A stretch of DNA of 64,000 nt from Triticum aestivum (lineage: Eukaryota > Streptophyta > Magnoliopsida > Poales > Poaceae): assembly GCF_018294505.1 (NCBI RefSeq), contig NC_057795.1, forward strand, positions 525,765,184 through 525,829,183, given 5' to 3'. The translations under genes were made by a program, and so were the position numbers. Numbering within the stretch: position 1 is the first letter of the stretch; every line of letters begins with the position of its first letter. Shown in pieces: positions 1 through 11,211 of the stretch. A model generated the notes under the pieces. The model saw only the letters and a list, made by a program, of their open reading frames with translations, was not told where the DNA came from and did not search any database.

Positions 1-568
1 TTGATCTAAAAAGATACGTGCTGAACTACCCTCTCCGCCTTAGTTTTTTATTTTTAGGCATCTCGGTTTATAGGGCGTACACGTAGTTCTAGGTCATCCA
101 TTTGACTAACTAAATGAGTTACCATGTCACAAAAAGTACTACTATATCATTGGATTCTAAAGCGGATGTAGTTGTATTTAAAAGTTGAGTGCGGGGCTTT
201 TCCTGCGCGGTAGGCGGGGCAGTTCCGCCTAGTCGGTTCGATAGAGACGCAAGAAGACGAGGGAGTAGGCTGCTGCAAACATAGGGTTGTGTGATTTGAA
301 AGCGAGTTACTGTTGGATAGGTGGGGCCCCGTGATTTGACTTGCCATTATCATTTTAACTGCGGCGCTACGACTGGCGTGAGTCTCCCGATTCCTGACCA
401 CCTCCATACAGGTGCCTCTCCCAATGCTCCACCATGTAGTAGAGGCTGGCTCTTGCATGAGAGCCCACTTCTCCACTTTTTCCTTGCCTCTCTTTCCTCC
501 ACATATGCAAAAATTCCATGTAAAGCGCACTATTGTACATACTTTTACTTGCTCCTATAGGTGCTAAG

Positions 569-602
569 CTTGCCACATAGGCATAAAGTCTTATGTGGCA
601 AG
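569..602. repeat. Short perfect hairpin
   Basis: An 11-bp stem, cttgccacata at 569-579 and tatgtggcaag at 592-602, encloses a 12-nt loop. The surrounding sequence from about 560 to 660 also has 'gtgctaag' near 561 and again near 650. It is probably the core of a Tourist- or Mutator-like MITE whose ends I could not define. Confidence 0.5.
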
Positions 603-773
603 TTAATCAAGAAGAGAGTGACTAGTTTGGTGACCCAAGGAAGAAACGGTGCTAAGCACATGTACCTAGGTGAAAAGACAATTTTGAGTCTATATCTAAT
701 TAAATGAAGCAAACTTAGCAACACCATTTCATTGGAAGTGGTCACTCCTTGGCAAATGCAATAAATACTAGTA

Positions 774-824
774 CTCCCTGTGTCCTATTGTCAAAAACGT
801 TCTTATATTATGGGACGGAGGGAG
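774..824. mobile_element. Stowaway-type MITE, internally deleted
   Basis: A 51-bp element is flanked by TA on both sides (772-773 and 825-826). It starts ctccctgtgtcc and ends gggacggagggag, which is the inverted Stowaway terminus CTCCCTCCGTCCC with a few changes. The arms meet almost directly, so nearly all the interior has been lost. Stowaway MITEs are non-autonomous relatives of Tc1/mariner elements and target TA. Confidence 0.75.
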
Positions 825-1010
825 TACGAAGAAAGAGATAGAGAGGAGTAAAAAAATAAATACACTTATAGCCAACCTTATAGCTAACCTTGTTATAGTA
901 TGAGTGACTAAGTGATGACTATGTATGACATGCCAACATCAGATAGCCTAACGCACCGTGTTAAATCTCCAAGGGCGCGTCCGCACGAGCGACGTGACGG
1001 TCGTGGTAGG

Positions 1011-2575
1011 TGCTACCTCTTGAGCACTGTGTTGGATTTCCCCAAAGAGGAGAGGATGATGCAGCACAGTAGCGTAAGTATTTCCCTCAGTTTTTGAGAA
1101 CCAAGGTATCAATCCAGTAGGAGGCCACGCACAAGTCCCTCGTACCTACACAAAACGATAGCTCCTCGCAACCAATGCGATTAGGGGTTGTCAATCCCTT
1201 CACGGTCACTAATGAGAGTGAGATCTGATAGAGATGATAAATAATATTTTTAGTATTTTTGGTATGTAGATGCAAAGTGAAAAGTAAAAGGAAAAGTAAA
1301 AACAAAGCAAGTATTAAAATAATAGAGATTGATATGATGAGACCCGGGGGCCATAGGTTTCACTAGTGGCTTCTCTCAAGAGCATAGATATTCTACGGTG
1401 GGTGAACAAATTATTGTTGAGCAATTGACAGAATTGAGCATAGTTATGAGTATATGTAGGTATGATCATGTATATAGGCATCACGTCCAAGACAAGTAGA
1501 CCGAAATGATTCTGCATCTACTACTATTACTCCACTCATCGACAGCTATCCAGCATGCATCTAGAGTATTAAGTTAAAAACAGAGTAACGCCTTAAGCAA
1601 GATGACATGATGTAGAGGGATAAATTCATGCAATATGATAAAAAACCCATCTTGTTATCCTCGATGGCAACAATACGATACGTGCCTTGCTGCCCCTTCT
1701 GTCATTGGGAAAGGACACCGCAAGATTGAACCCAAAGCTAAACACTTCTCCCATTGCAAGAACTACCAATCTAGTTGGCCAAACCAAACTGATAATTCGA
1801 AAGACTTGCAAAGATAACTCAATCATACATAAAGGAATTCAGAGAAGATTCAAATATTATTCATAGATAAGCTGGATCACAAACCCACAATTCATCGGTC
1901 TCAACAAACACATCGCAAAAAGAAGATTACATCAAATAGATCTCCACGAGAGAGGGGGAGAACATTGTATTGAGATCCAAAAAGATAGAAGAAGCCATCT
2001 AGCTAATAACTATGGACCCGAAGGTCTAAAGTAAACTACTCACACTTCATCGGAGAGGCTATGGTGTTGATGTAGAAGCCCTCCATGGTGGATGCCCACT
2101 CCGGCGGAGCTCCAGAACAGGCCCCAAGATGGGACCTCGTGGATACAGAAAGTTGCGGCGGTGGAATTAGGTTTTTGGCTCCCCTCCTGATCGTTTGGGG
2201 GTATGTAGGTATATATAGGAGGAAGGAGTATGTCGGTGGAGCAACAGGGGGCCACGAGGTAGGGGCCGCGCCCTAGGGGGGGGCACCCTCGTGACCGCCT
2301 CTTTTGTTCCTTGGAGCAGGGTCCAAGTCTCCTGGATCACGTTCGGTCAGAGAATCACGTTTCCGAAGGTTTCATTCCGTTTGGACTCCATTTGATATTC
2401 CGTTTCTTTGAAGCACTGAAATAGGTAAAAAACAGCAATTCTGGGCTGGGCCTCCGGTTAATAGGTTAGTCCCAATAATAATATAAAAGTGGAAAATAAT
2501 GCCCAATATAGTCCAAAACAGTAGATAAAGTAGCATGGAGCAATCAAAAGTTATAGATACGTTGGAGACGTATCA
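1011..2575 (-). repeat. 3' LTR of Gypsy element
   Basis: 1565 bp, nearly identical to 7739-9317 apart from scattered substitutions and small indels. On the coding strand it begins TGATACGTCTCC (complement of 2564-2575). Being the downstream LTR in this orientation, it would supply the polyadenylation site. Confidence 0.9.
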
Positions 2576-2590
2576 GGCATCCCCAAGCTT
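2576..2590 (-). promoter_or_regulatory. Polypurine tract
   Basis: The coding strand reads aagcttggggatgcc immediately before the 3' LTR. Purine runs of this form (aagcttggggat) precede the TGATA-starting LTRs of Triticeae Gypsy elements and prime plus-strand synthesis. Confidence 0.75.
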
Positions 2591-5457
2591 AATTCCTGCT
2601 CGTCCTCGAGTAGGTAAATGCTAAAAAGAGAATTTTTGATGCGGAGTGATACTTTGGCATAATTTCAATGTAAATCTTCTTAAATGTGGTATGAATATTC
2701 AGATCCGAAAGATTCAAGACAAAAGTTCATATTGACATAAAAATAATAATACTTCAAGCATACTAATCAAAGTAATCATGTCTTCTCAAAATAACATGGC
2801 TTAAGAAAGTTATCCCTACAAAATCATATAGTCTGGCTATGCTCTATCTTCATCACACAAAGTATTTAATCATTCACAACCCCGATGACAAGCCAAGCAA
2901 TTGTTTCATACTTTAATAATCTCAAACTTTTTGAACTTTCATGCAATACATGAGCGTGAGCCATGGACATAGCACTATATGTGGAATAGAATGGTGGTTG
3001 TGGAGATGACAAAAAGGAGAAGATAGTCTCACATCAAATAGGTGTATCGACGGGCTATGGAGATGCCCATTAATAGATATCAATGTGAGTGAGTAGGGAT
3101 TGCCATGCAACGGATGCACTAGAGCTATAAATATATGAAAGCTCAATAAAAGAAACTAAGTGGGGTGCATCCAACTTGCTCGCTCACAAAGACCTAGGGC
3201 ACTTTTGAGGAAGCCCATCATTGGAATATACAAGTCAAGTTCTATAATGAAAAATTCCCACTAGTATATGAAAGTGACAACATATGAGACTCTCTATCAT
3301 GAAGATCATGGTGCTATTTTGAAGCACAAGTGTGGAAAAAGAGATAGTAGCATTTTCCCTTCTCTCTTTTTCTCTCATTTTTTATTTGGGCCTTTCTTCC
3401 TTTTTTTATGGCCTCTTTTTTTCTTTTTTTTCTTTGGACTTCTTTTTTCTTTTGGCCTTTCTCCCCCTTTTTTTTGTAAAGTCCAAAGTCTCATCCCGAC
3501 TTGTGGGGGAATCATCATCTTCATCATCCTTTCCTCACTAGGACAATGCTCTAATAATGAAGATCATCACACTTTTATTTTTCTTACAACCCAACAATTA
3601 CAACTCGATTCTTAGAACAAAGTATGACTCTATATGAATGCCTCCGACGGTGTACCGGGATATGCAATGAATCAAGAGTGACATGTATGAAAGAATTATG
3701 AATGGTGGCTTTGCCACAAATACGATGTCAACTACATGATCATGCTAGCAATATGACAATGATGGAGCGTGTCATAATAAACGGAACGGTGGAAAGTTGC
3801 ATGGCAATATATCTCGGAATGGCTATGGAAATTCCATAATAGGTAGGTATGGTGGCTGTTTTGAGGAAGATATATGGTGGGTTTATAATACCGGCGAAAA
3901 GTGTGCGGTATTAGAGAGGCTAGCAATGGTGGAAGGGTGAAAGAGTGCGTATAATCCATGGACTCAACATTAATCAAAAGAACTCATATACTTGTTGCAA
4001 AAATTTAGAAGTCATCAAAAACCAAAGTACTACGCGCATGCTCCTAGGGGGATAGATTGGTAGGAAAAGACCATCGCTCGTCCCCGACCGCCACTCATAA
4101 GGAAGACAATCAATAAATAAAATTGTGCTCCAACTTCATCACAAAGCGGTTCACCATACGTGCATGCTACGGGAATCACAAACTTCAACACAAGCATTAT
4201 TTGAATTCACAACTACTCAACTAGCACGACTTTGATATTATCACCTCCATATCTCAAAACAATTATCAAGCGCCAAACTTATCTTAGTATTCAACGCACT
4301 CAAAAGAAAGTTTCACATATCTTGAATACTAAGTATATTAATATTAAGCAAATTACCATGCTATTAACGACTCTCAAAATAATCTAAGTGAAGCATGAGA
4401 GATCAATATTTTCTTTAAAACAAATCCACCACCATGCTCTAAAAGATATAAGTGAAGCACTAGAGCAAAAATTATCACGCTCAAAAGATATAAGTGAAGC
4501 ACTATGAGCAAAACTATCAAGCTTAAAAGATATAAGTGAAGCACATAGAGTATTCTAGCAAATTCTAATCAAATAGGCTTCTCCCAAAAGGTGTGTACAG
4601 CAAGGATGATTGTGGTAAACTAACAAGCAAAGACTAATATAATACACGATTCCAAGCAAAACACATATCATGTGGCGAATAAAAATATAGCTCCAAGTAG
4701 AGTTACCAATGAAGGAAGACGAAACAGGGGATGCCTTCCCGGGGCATCCCAAAGCTTAGGATTTTGGCTATTCTTGAATATCTTGGGGTGCCATGGGCAT
4801 CCCCAAGCTTAGGCTCTTGCCACCCTTTATTCCATAGTCCATAAAAGCTTTACCCAAAACTTGAAAACTTCACAACACAAAACTCAACAGGAAATCTTAT
4901 AAGCTCTGTCAGTGAAAGAAAACAAAACCATCACATAAGGTACTGCAATGAACTCATTCTTTATTTATATTGGTGTTAAACCTACTGTATTCCAGCTTCT
5001 TTATGGTTTATAAACTAATTTACTAGCCATAGATGCATTGAAATAAGCAAATAACACACGAAAAACAGAATCTGTCAAAAACAGAACAGTCTGTAGCAGT
5101 CTGTAACTAACGCAAACTTCTGGAACTCTAAAAATCCTAAGAAAATAGGAAGTCCTGGAAAATTTGTTTATTGAACATCATCAAAAAGAATCAACGCAAA
5201 ATAACGTTCATGTGATTTAACAAAATTATATTCATGCGTGCAAAGTTTCTGTTTTTCAGCAGAATCAAATCAACTATCATCATAGGTTATCCTATAGGTT
5301 GTACTTGGCACAAACACTAATTAAAAGATAAAAACACATCTAAATAGAAGGTAGATGGATTATTTATTCCTAAAAAGAAGCAAAAAAAAAATTGGGTTGC
5401 CTCCCAACAAGCGCTATCGTTTAACGCCCCTAGCTTGGCTTAAAAGCAAGGATAGAT
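2591..5457 (-). other. Long non-coding interior of Gypsy element
   Basis: About 2.9 kb between protease and 3' LTR with no coding similarity that I can find on either strand; the longest frames are 115 aa and low complexity. It holds a strongly T-rich run at about 3357-3475 (purine-rich on the coding strand) and a 42-bp tandem repeat at 4441-4550. It occupies the place where pol would be in an autonomous relative. Confidence 0.7.
4441..4550. repeat. 42-bp tandem repeat, three copies
   Basis: The block aaaagatataagtgaagcac recurs at 4441, 4483 and 4525, each followed by a variant of 'agagcaaaa..tatca'. A half-copy precedes at about 4385. It lies in the non-coding interior of the Gypsy element. 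Confidence 0.85.
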
Positions 5458-6105
5458 CTAGGTATTGCCATCTTTGGTAGGCAATCCATAAGTGGCTCTC
5501 CTGATAGATTCGTATGGTAATTTTATTTTCTTTCTAAGGAAGTGTTCCATACCCTTCTTTAAGGGAAATTGTAATCTAATATTCCCTTCGTTCATATCAA
5601 TAATTGCACCAATCGTTCTAAGGAAAGGTCTACCAAGAATAATAGGACATGAAGGATTGCAATCTATATCAAAAACGATAAAATCTACGGGCACATAATT
5701 CCTATTTGCAACAATAAGAACATCATTAATTCTTCCCATAGGCTTTTTAATAGTGGAATCCGCAAGATGCAAGTTTAGAGAGCACTCATCAAAGTCACGG
5801 AAATCTAGCAAATCACACAAAGTTTTGGGAATAGTTGAGACACTAGCACCCAAATCACACAAAGCATGAAACTCATAATCTATAATTTTAATTTTAATAG
5901 TAGGTTCCCACTCATCATAGAGTTTTCTAGGGATATATACTTTCAACTCAAGTTTTTCTTCATAAGATTGCATCAAGGCATCAATAATGTGTTCGGTAAA
6001 GGCCTTATTTTGACTATAAGCATGAGGATAATTTAGCACGGATTGCAACAAGGAAATACAATCAATTATAGAGCAATTTTCATAATTAAATTCCTTGAGC
6101 TCCAA
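5458..6105 (-). CDS. Retropepsin-like aspartic protease domain (retrotransposon)
   Basis: An intact 215-residue frame. The catalytic loop DLGAS lies at residues 84-88, followed by STIPKTLCDLL. The second conserved block, ILGRPFL (residues 156-162), belongs to the C-terminal part of the retropepsin fold. Plant Gypsy proteases of this type often have DLGAS in place of the classic DTG/DSG. It is separated from gag by a stop and about 60 bp, so in the parent it was probably made as a gag-protease fusion. The frame ends at 5458 with no reverse transcriptase after it; 2591-5457 is non-coding. That this ORF is still open while gag has two frameshifts is slightly surprising. Confidence 0.8.
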   Translation of the reverse strand: MELKEFNYENCSIIDCISLLQSVLNYPHAYSQNKAFTEHIIDALMQSYEEKLELKVYIPRKLYDEWEPTIKIKIIDYEFHALCDLGASVSTIPKTLCDLLDFRDFDECSLNLHLADSTIKKPMGRINDVLIVANRNYVPVDFIVFDIDCNPSCPIILGRPFLRTIGAIIDMNEGNIRLQFPLKKGMEHFLRKKIKLPYESIRRATYGLPTKDGNT

Positions 6106-6169
6106 AATAGTGGGTTAAGAAACATCTAGGTTTTTATTTCTTTCACTCCCACGTTCATCAATTTCATCA

Positions 6170-7511
6170 TCAAGTAGAACGCCTTCTAGGTAAAGGAAGA
6201 TCATATTCAGTTTCATCAAGATTCATATTGCAAAACAAAGATTTAATGGGGGACACATCAATAACTTTTAGATCTTCATCTTGATTTTCATAGGAATTGG
6301 AAGAACTCGCTTTAATAAAGGCATCTTTGGAAGCACGCATCCTAACGGTTCTTTCTTTGCACTCATCAATGGAAATTCTCATAGATTTTTGAGACTCATT
6401 GATATCATGCTTAGGAGGAATAGGTCTAAGCTTTAAAGAATCAATTTCAAGAGAAATTCTATCAACGTTCCTAGCCAAATCATGAACTTTAAGCAATTTC
6501 TCTTCAAGCAAAGCATTAAAATTCTTTTGTGAATTCATAAACTCTTTAACACTACTCTCAAATTCAGAGGGCATCTTATTAAAATTTCCATAAGAGTTGT
6601 TGTAGGAATTCCATAATTATTAGAAGGATTACTAGGATAAGGCCTAGGATTAAAATTCACTCTATACGCGTTGTTACCAAAATTATTCCTACCAACAAAA
6701 TCCACATCCATAGATTCATTTTTATTCTCAAGCAAAGTAGACAAGGGCATATCATTGAGATAAAGAGGAGTATTTTTAGTAGCAAACATCTTCATAAGTT
6801 CATCCATCTTTTCACTCAAAACATTGATTTCTTCTATAGCATGCACTTTTTTACTAGAAGATCTTTCGGTGTGCCATTGAGAATAATTAGCCATAATATT
6901 ATCAAGCAATTTTGTAGCATCTCCTAACGTAATATCCATACACGTGCCTCCCGCGGCCGAATCTAAGAGATTTCTAGAAGCAAAGTTCAAACCGGCATAA
7001 AAATTTTGTATGATCATCCATGAATTCAAACCATGAGTAGGGCAATTGCGAAGCATCAATTTCATTCTTTCCCAAGATTGGGCAACATGCTCATGATCAA
7101 GTTGTTTAAAATTCATAATATCGTTCCTAAGAGTGATGATCTTAGCGGGAGGAAAATACTTAGAGATAAAAGCATCTTTGCACTTGTTCCAAGATCAATA
7201 CTATTTTTAGGCAAAGATGAAAACCAAACTTTAGCACGATCTCTAAGTGAAAATGGAAATAACTTCAATTTGACAATATTGTTATCCGTATCTTTCTTCT
7301 TTTGCATATCACACAAATCAACAAAATTGTTTAGATGAGTAGCGACATCTTCACTAGGAAGGCCGGCGAATTGATCGTTCATAACAAGATTCAGCAAAGC
7401 GGCATTGATTTCACAAGACTCATCATTATTAAGAGGAGCAATCGGAGTACTAAGGAAATCATTATTATTGGTATTCGAGAAGTCACACAATTTGGTATTA
7501 TCTTGCGCCAT
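6170..7511 (-). pseudogene. Retrotransposon gag, frameshifted
   Basis: Gag coding region in three pieces on the minus strand. It starts at the Met codon 7509-7511 (MAQDNTKLCDF) rather than the upstream in-frame Met at 7634, because MAQDN is the start usual in this group. The first piece carries the gag-domain hallmark RAKVWFSSLPKNSID and then loses frame near 7195. The second piece (7116 to about 6610) continues with MNFKQLDHEHVAQSWERMK and loses frame again near 6610. The third (6574-6170) is rich in Lys, Glu and Asp. Each break fits a single-base deletion. Gag would form the cytoplasmic virus-like particle. Confidence 0.8.
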
Positions 7512-7709
7512 GGCAGCAAGTAATCCAACACACAAGAAAACAGAAAGACAACGGGAAAAAGAGGAGGAGATTGGGAAAGAGAGGGCGAATAAAACGGCAA
7601 GGGTGAAGTGGGGGGAAAGGAAAATGAGAGGCAAATGGCAAATAATGTAATGCGAGAGATAGGGACTGTGATGGGTACTTGGTATGGTTGACTTGCTCTT
7701 GCGTGAGCC

Positions 7710-7727
7710 TCCCCGGCAACGGCGCCA
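7710..7727 (-). promoter_or_regulatory. Primer binding site (tRNA-Asp type)
   Basis: The coding strand reads TGGCGCCGTTGCCGGGGA, the usual primer site of many plant Gypsy elements (complement of the 3' end of tRNA-Asp). It lies 11 nt inside the 5' LTR end at 7739, as expected for minus-strand priming. Confidence 0.85.
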
Positions 7728-7738
7728 GAAATTCTTCT

Positions 7739-9317
7739 TGCTACCTCTTGAGCACTGTGTTGGATTTCCCCGAAGAGGAGAGGATGATGCAGCAAAGTAG
7801 CGTAAGTATTTCCCTCAGTTTTTGAGAACCAAGGTATCAATCCAGTAGGAGGCCACGCACAAGTCCCTCGTACCTACACAAAATGATAGCTCCTCGCAAC
7901 CAACGCGATTAGGGGTTGTCAATCCCTTCACGGTCACTTACGAGAGTGAGATCTGATAGAGATGGTAAATAATATTTTTGGTATTTTTGGTATGTAGATG
8001 CAAAGTGAAAAGTAAAAGGCAAAGTAAAAGCAAAGCAAGTATTAAAATAGTAGAGATTGATATGATGAGAATAGACCCGGGGGCCATAGGTTTCACTAGT
8101 GGCTGCTCTCAAGAGCATAGATATTCTATGGTGGGTGAACAAATTACTGTTGAGCAATTGACAGAATTGAGCATAGTTATGAGTATATCTAGGTATGATC
8201 ATGTATATAGGCATCATGTCCAAGACAAGTAGACCGAAACGATTCTGCATCTACTACTATTACTCCACTCATCGACCGCTATCCAGCATGCATCTAGAGT
8301 ATTAAGTTAAAAAACAGAGTAACACCTTAAGCAAGATGACATGATGTAGAGGGATAAATTCATGCAATATGATAAAAAAACATCTTGTTATCCTCGATGG
8401 CAACAATACAATACGTGCCTTGCTGCCCCTTCTGTCACTGGGAAAGGACACCGCAAGATTGAACCCAAAGCTAAACACTTCTCCCATTGCAAGAACTACT
8501 AATCTAGTTGGCCAAAACCAAACGGATAATTCGAAGAGACTTGCAAAGATAACTCAATCATACATAAAAGAATTCAGAGAAGATTCAAATATTATTCATA
8601 GATAAGCTGGATCATAAACCCACAATTCATCGATCTCAACAAACACACCGCAAAAAGAAGATTACATTGAATAGATCTCCACGGGAGAGGGGGAGAACAT
8701 TGTATTGAGATCCAAAAAGAGATAAGAAGCCATCTAGCTAATAACTATGGACCCGAAGGTCTGAAGTAAACTACTCACACTTCATCGGAGAGGCTATGGT
8801 GTTGATGTAGAAGCCCTCCATGGTGGATGCCCCCTCCGGTGGAGCTCCGGAACAGGCCCCAAGATGGGATCTCGTGGATACAGAAAGTTGCGGTGGTGGA
8901 ATTAGGTTTTTGGCTCCCCTCCTGATCGTTTGGGGGTACGTAGGTATATATAAGAGGAAGGAGTAAGTCGGTTGAGCAACAGGGGGCCCACGAGGCAGGG
9001 GGGCGCGCCCTAGGGGGGCGCCCCCACCCTCATGACCGCCTCTTTTGTTCCTTGGAGCAGGGTCCAAGTCTCCTGGATCACGTTCGATGAGAGAATCACG
9101 TTTCCAGAGGTTTCATTCCGTTTGGACTCTGTTTGATATTTTGTTTCTTCGAAACACTAAAATAGGCAAAAAAATAGCAATTCTGGGTTGGGCCTCCGGT
9201 TAATAGGTTAGTCCCAAAAATAATATAAAAGTGGAAAATAAAGCCCAATATAGTCCAAAACAATAGATAAAGTAGCATGGAGCAATCAAAAATTATAGAT
9301 ACGTTGGAGACTTATCA
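7739..9317 (-). repeat. 5' LTR of Gypsy element
   Basis: 1579 bp, the promoter-side LTR of the minus-strand element. A TATA-like run (tatatataag on the plus strand, 8944-8953) lies in it, and the same run is kept in the other LTR near 2210. On the coding strand it ends gaggtagCA, next to the primer binding site. The last bases at 9312-9317 read cttatca rather than cgtatca, a single change in the terminus relative to the other LTR. Confidence 0.9.
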
Positions 9318-9326
9318 GTAGGCGCG

Positions 9327-9380
9327 ACCATGATACGGGCTGCTGGCAGCCCTTGGATCTGAGATCAAATGGTCGCATGC
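9327..9380 (+). repeat. Left arm of a split inverted repeat
   Basis: About 54 bp beginning accatgatacgggctg. Its reverse complement matches 18691-18743 with few mismatches. The two arms are separated by 9.3 kb only because the Angela-type element inserted between them; without it and one target copy the loop is about 95 bp. It is probably the terminal inverted repeat of a MITE, possibly Mutator-like. Confidence 0.75.
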
Positions 9381-9430
9381 TAAGTTGCTGAAAAATTGCA
9401 AAATAACCCTCCAGGATAGGATATTCACCC

Positions 9431-11192
9431 TGTTGGAAATATGCCCTAGAGGCAATAATAAATTAGTTATTATTATTATATTTCCTTGTTCACGATAATC
9501 GTTTATTATCCATGCTATAATTGTATTGATAGGAAACTCAGATACATGTATGGATACATAGACAACACCATGTCCCTAGTAAGCCTCTAGCTGACTAGCT
9601 CATTGATCAATAGATGGTTACGGTTTCCTGACCATGGACATTGGATGTCGTTGATAACGGGATCACATCATTAGGAGAATGATGTGATGGACAAGACCCA
9701 ATCCTAAGCCTAGGACAAAGATCGTGTAGTTCGTATGCTAAAGCTTTTCTAATGTCAAGTATCATTTCCATAGACCATGAGATTGTGCAACTCCCGGATA
9801 CCGTAGGAATGCTTTGGGTGTACCAAACGTCACAACGTAACTGGGTGGCTATAAAGGTGCACTACGGGTATCTCCGAAAGTGTCTATTGGGTTGGCACGA
9901 ATCGAGACTGGGATTTGTCACTCCTGTGACAGAGAGGTATCTCTGGGCCCACTCGGTAGGACATCATGATAATGTGCACAATGTGACCAAGGGGTTGATC
10001 ATGGGATGATGTGTTACGGAACGAGTAAAGAGACTTGCCGGTAACGAGATTGAACAAGGTATCGGGATACCGACGATCGAATCTCGGGCAAGTACAATAC
10101 CGCTAGACAAAGGGAATTGAATACGGGATTGATTGAATCCTCGACATCGTGGTTCATCAGATGAGATCATCGTGGAACATGTGGGATCCAAAATGGGTAT
10201 CCAGATCCCGCTGTTGGTTATTGGCCGAAGAGTTGTCTCGGTCATGTCTACGTGTCTCCCAAACCCGTAGGGTCTACACACTTAAGATTCGATGACGCTA
10301 GGGTTATAGGGAATAGATATACGTGGTTAAAGAATGTTGTTCGGAGTCCCGGATGAGATCCCGGACGTCATGAGGAGTTCCGGAATGGTCCGGAGGTAAA
10401 GATTTATATATGGGAAGTCCTGTTTTGGTCACCGGAAAGGTTTCGGGTGTTAGCGGTAATGTACCGGGACCACCGGCAGGATCCCGGGGGTCCACCAAGT
10501 GGGGCCACCGGCCCCAGAGGGCTGCATGGGCCAAGTGTGGGAGGGGACCAGCCCCAGGTGGGCTGGTGCGCCCCCCCCCCACAAGGGCCCAAGGCGCCTA
10601 GAGTTTGGGGAGGGGGCTCCTCCACCTTGCTTGCGGGGCAAGTTTCCCCCTCTCCCCCCTTGGCCGCCACCCTAGATGGGTTTGGGGCTGCCGCACCCCT
10701 TGGGGTGGAAACCCTAGAGGGGGCGCACCCCCTCCCTCTCCCCTATATATACTTGAGGTTCTGGGGCTGCCATACACAAGAGTTTCCACCTCTCCCTGGC
10801 GCAGCCCTACCTCTCTTTCTCCTTGTCTCTCGTGGTGCTTGGCGAAGCCCTGCTGGATTTCCACGCTCCCCCATCACCACCATGCCGTTGTGCTGCTGCT
10901 GGACGGAGTCTTCCTCAACCTCTCCCTCTCCCCTTGCTGGATCAAGGCATGGGAGACGTCACTGGGCTGCTCATGTGTTGAACGCGGAGGTGCCGTCCGT
11001 TCGGCACTAGGATCATCGGTGATTTGGATCACGATGAGTACGACTCCATCAACCCTGTTCACTTGAACGCTTCCTCTTAGCGATCTACAAGGGTATGTAG
11101 ATGCACTCTCCTTACCGTCGTTGCTAGATTGCTCCATAGATTGATCTCGGTGATGCGTAGAAATTTTTTGTTTTCTGCTATGTTCCCCAACA
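9431..11192 (+). repeat. 5' LTR of Angela-type element
   Basis: 1762 bp, TG...CA. A TATA-like box (tatatatac, 10744-10752) follows a GC-rich stretch at 10450-10740. The several overlapping ORFs of 60-187 aa in this GC-rich part are not considered coding. It differs from the 3' LTR by scattered substitutions and short indels; I did not compute the percentage. Confidence 0.92.
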
Positions 11193-11193
11193 G

Positions 11194-11211
11194 TGGCATC
11201 ATGAGCTAGGT
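11194..11211 (+). promoter_or_regulatory. Primer binding site (initiator tRNA-Met type)
   Basis: tggcatcatgagctaggt starts 1 nt after the 5' LTR. It is a slightly altered version of TGGTATCAGAGC, the usual Copia primer site complementary to initiator tRNA-Met. Confidence 0.8.

Larger units (their letters stand above)
1..1010. other. Left flank without a supported gene; MITE debris
   Basis: I see no gene here. The ORFs are short, overlap on both strands and match nothing I recognise. Positions about 62-165 resemble the end of a decayed Stowaway-type MITE, with the typical wording 'atatcattggattc' near 149-162. A hairpin sits at 569-602 and a miniature Stowaway derivative at 774-824. The stretch from about 840 to 1005 also reads like the end of a MITE but I cannot fix its borders. 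The sequence ends at the left copy of the GTAGG target duplication of the next element. Confidence 0.5.
1011..9317 (-). mobile_element. Complete non-autonomous Gypsy-type LTR retrotransposon
   Basis: An 8.3-kb element on the minus strand, bounded by a perfect 5-bp target duplication GTAGG at 1006-1010 and 9318-9322. The two LTRs (1011-2575 and 7739-9317) are close copies of about 1.57 kb that start TGATA and end CA on the coding strand. A primer site of the Asp-tRNA kind lies inside the 5' LTR, and a purine tract inside the 3' LTR. The interior encodes only gag and an aspartic protease. I find no reverse transcriptase, RNase H or integrase motif, so it must have been moved by proteins of a relative. 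It resembles wheat families such as Sabrina/WHAM/Fatima; the exact name is uncertain. Confidence 0.9.

Noticed and set aside
3268..3615. 115-codon Phe-rich ORF
   Set aside because: It is a translation of a T-rich low-complexity run in the non-coding interior of the Gypsy element.
10447..11066. Overlapping ORFs of 187 and 153 codons
   Set aside because: They lie wholly in the GC-rich part of an LTR, overlap each other in different frames and match nothing; the 3' LTR shows shorter, shifted versions.
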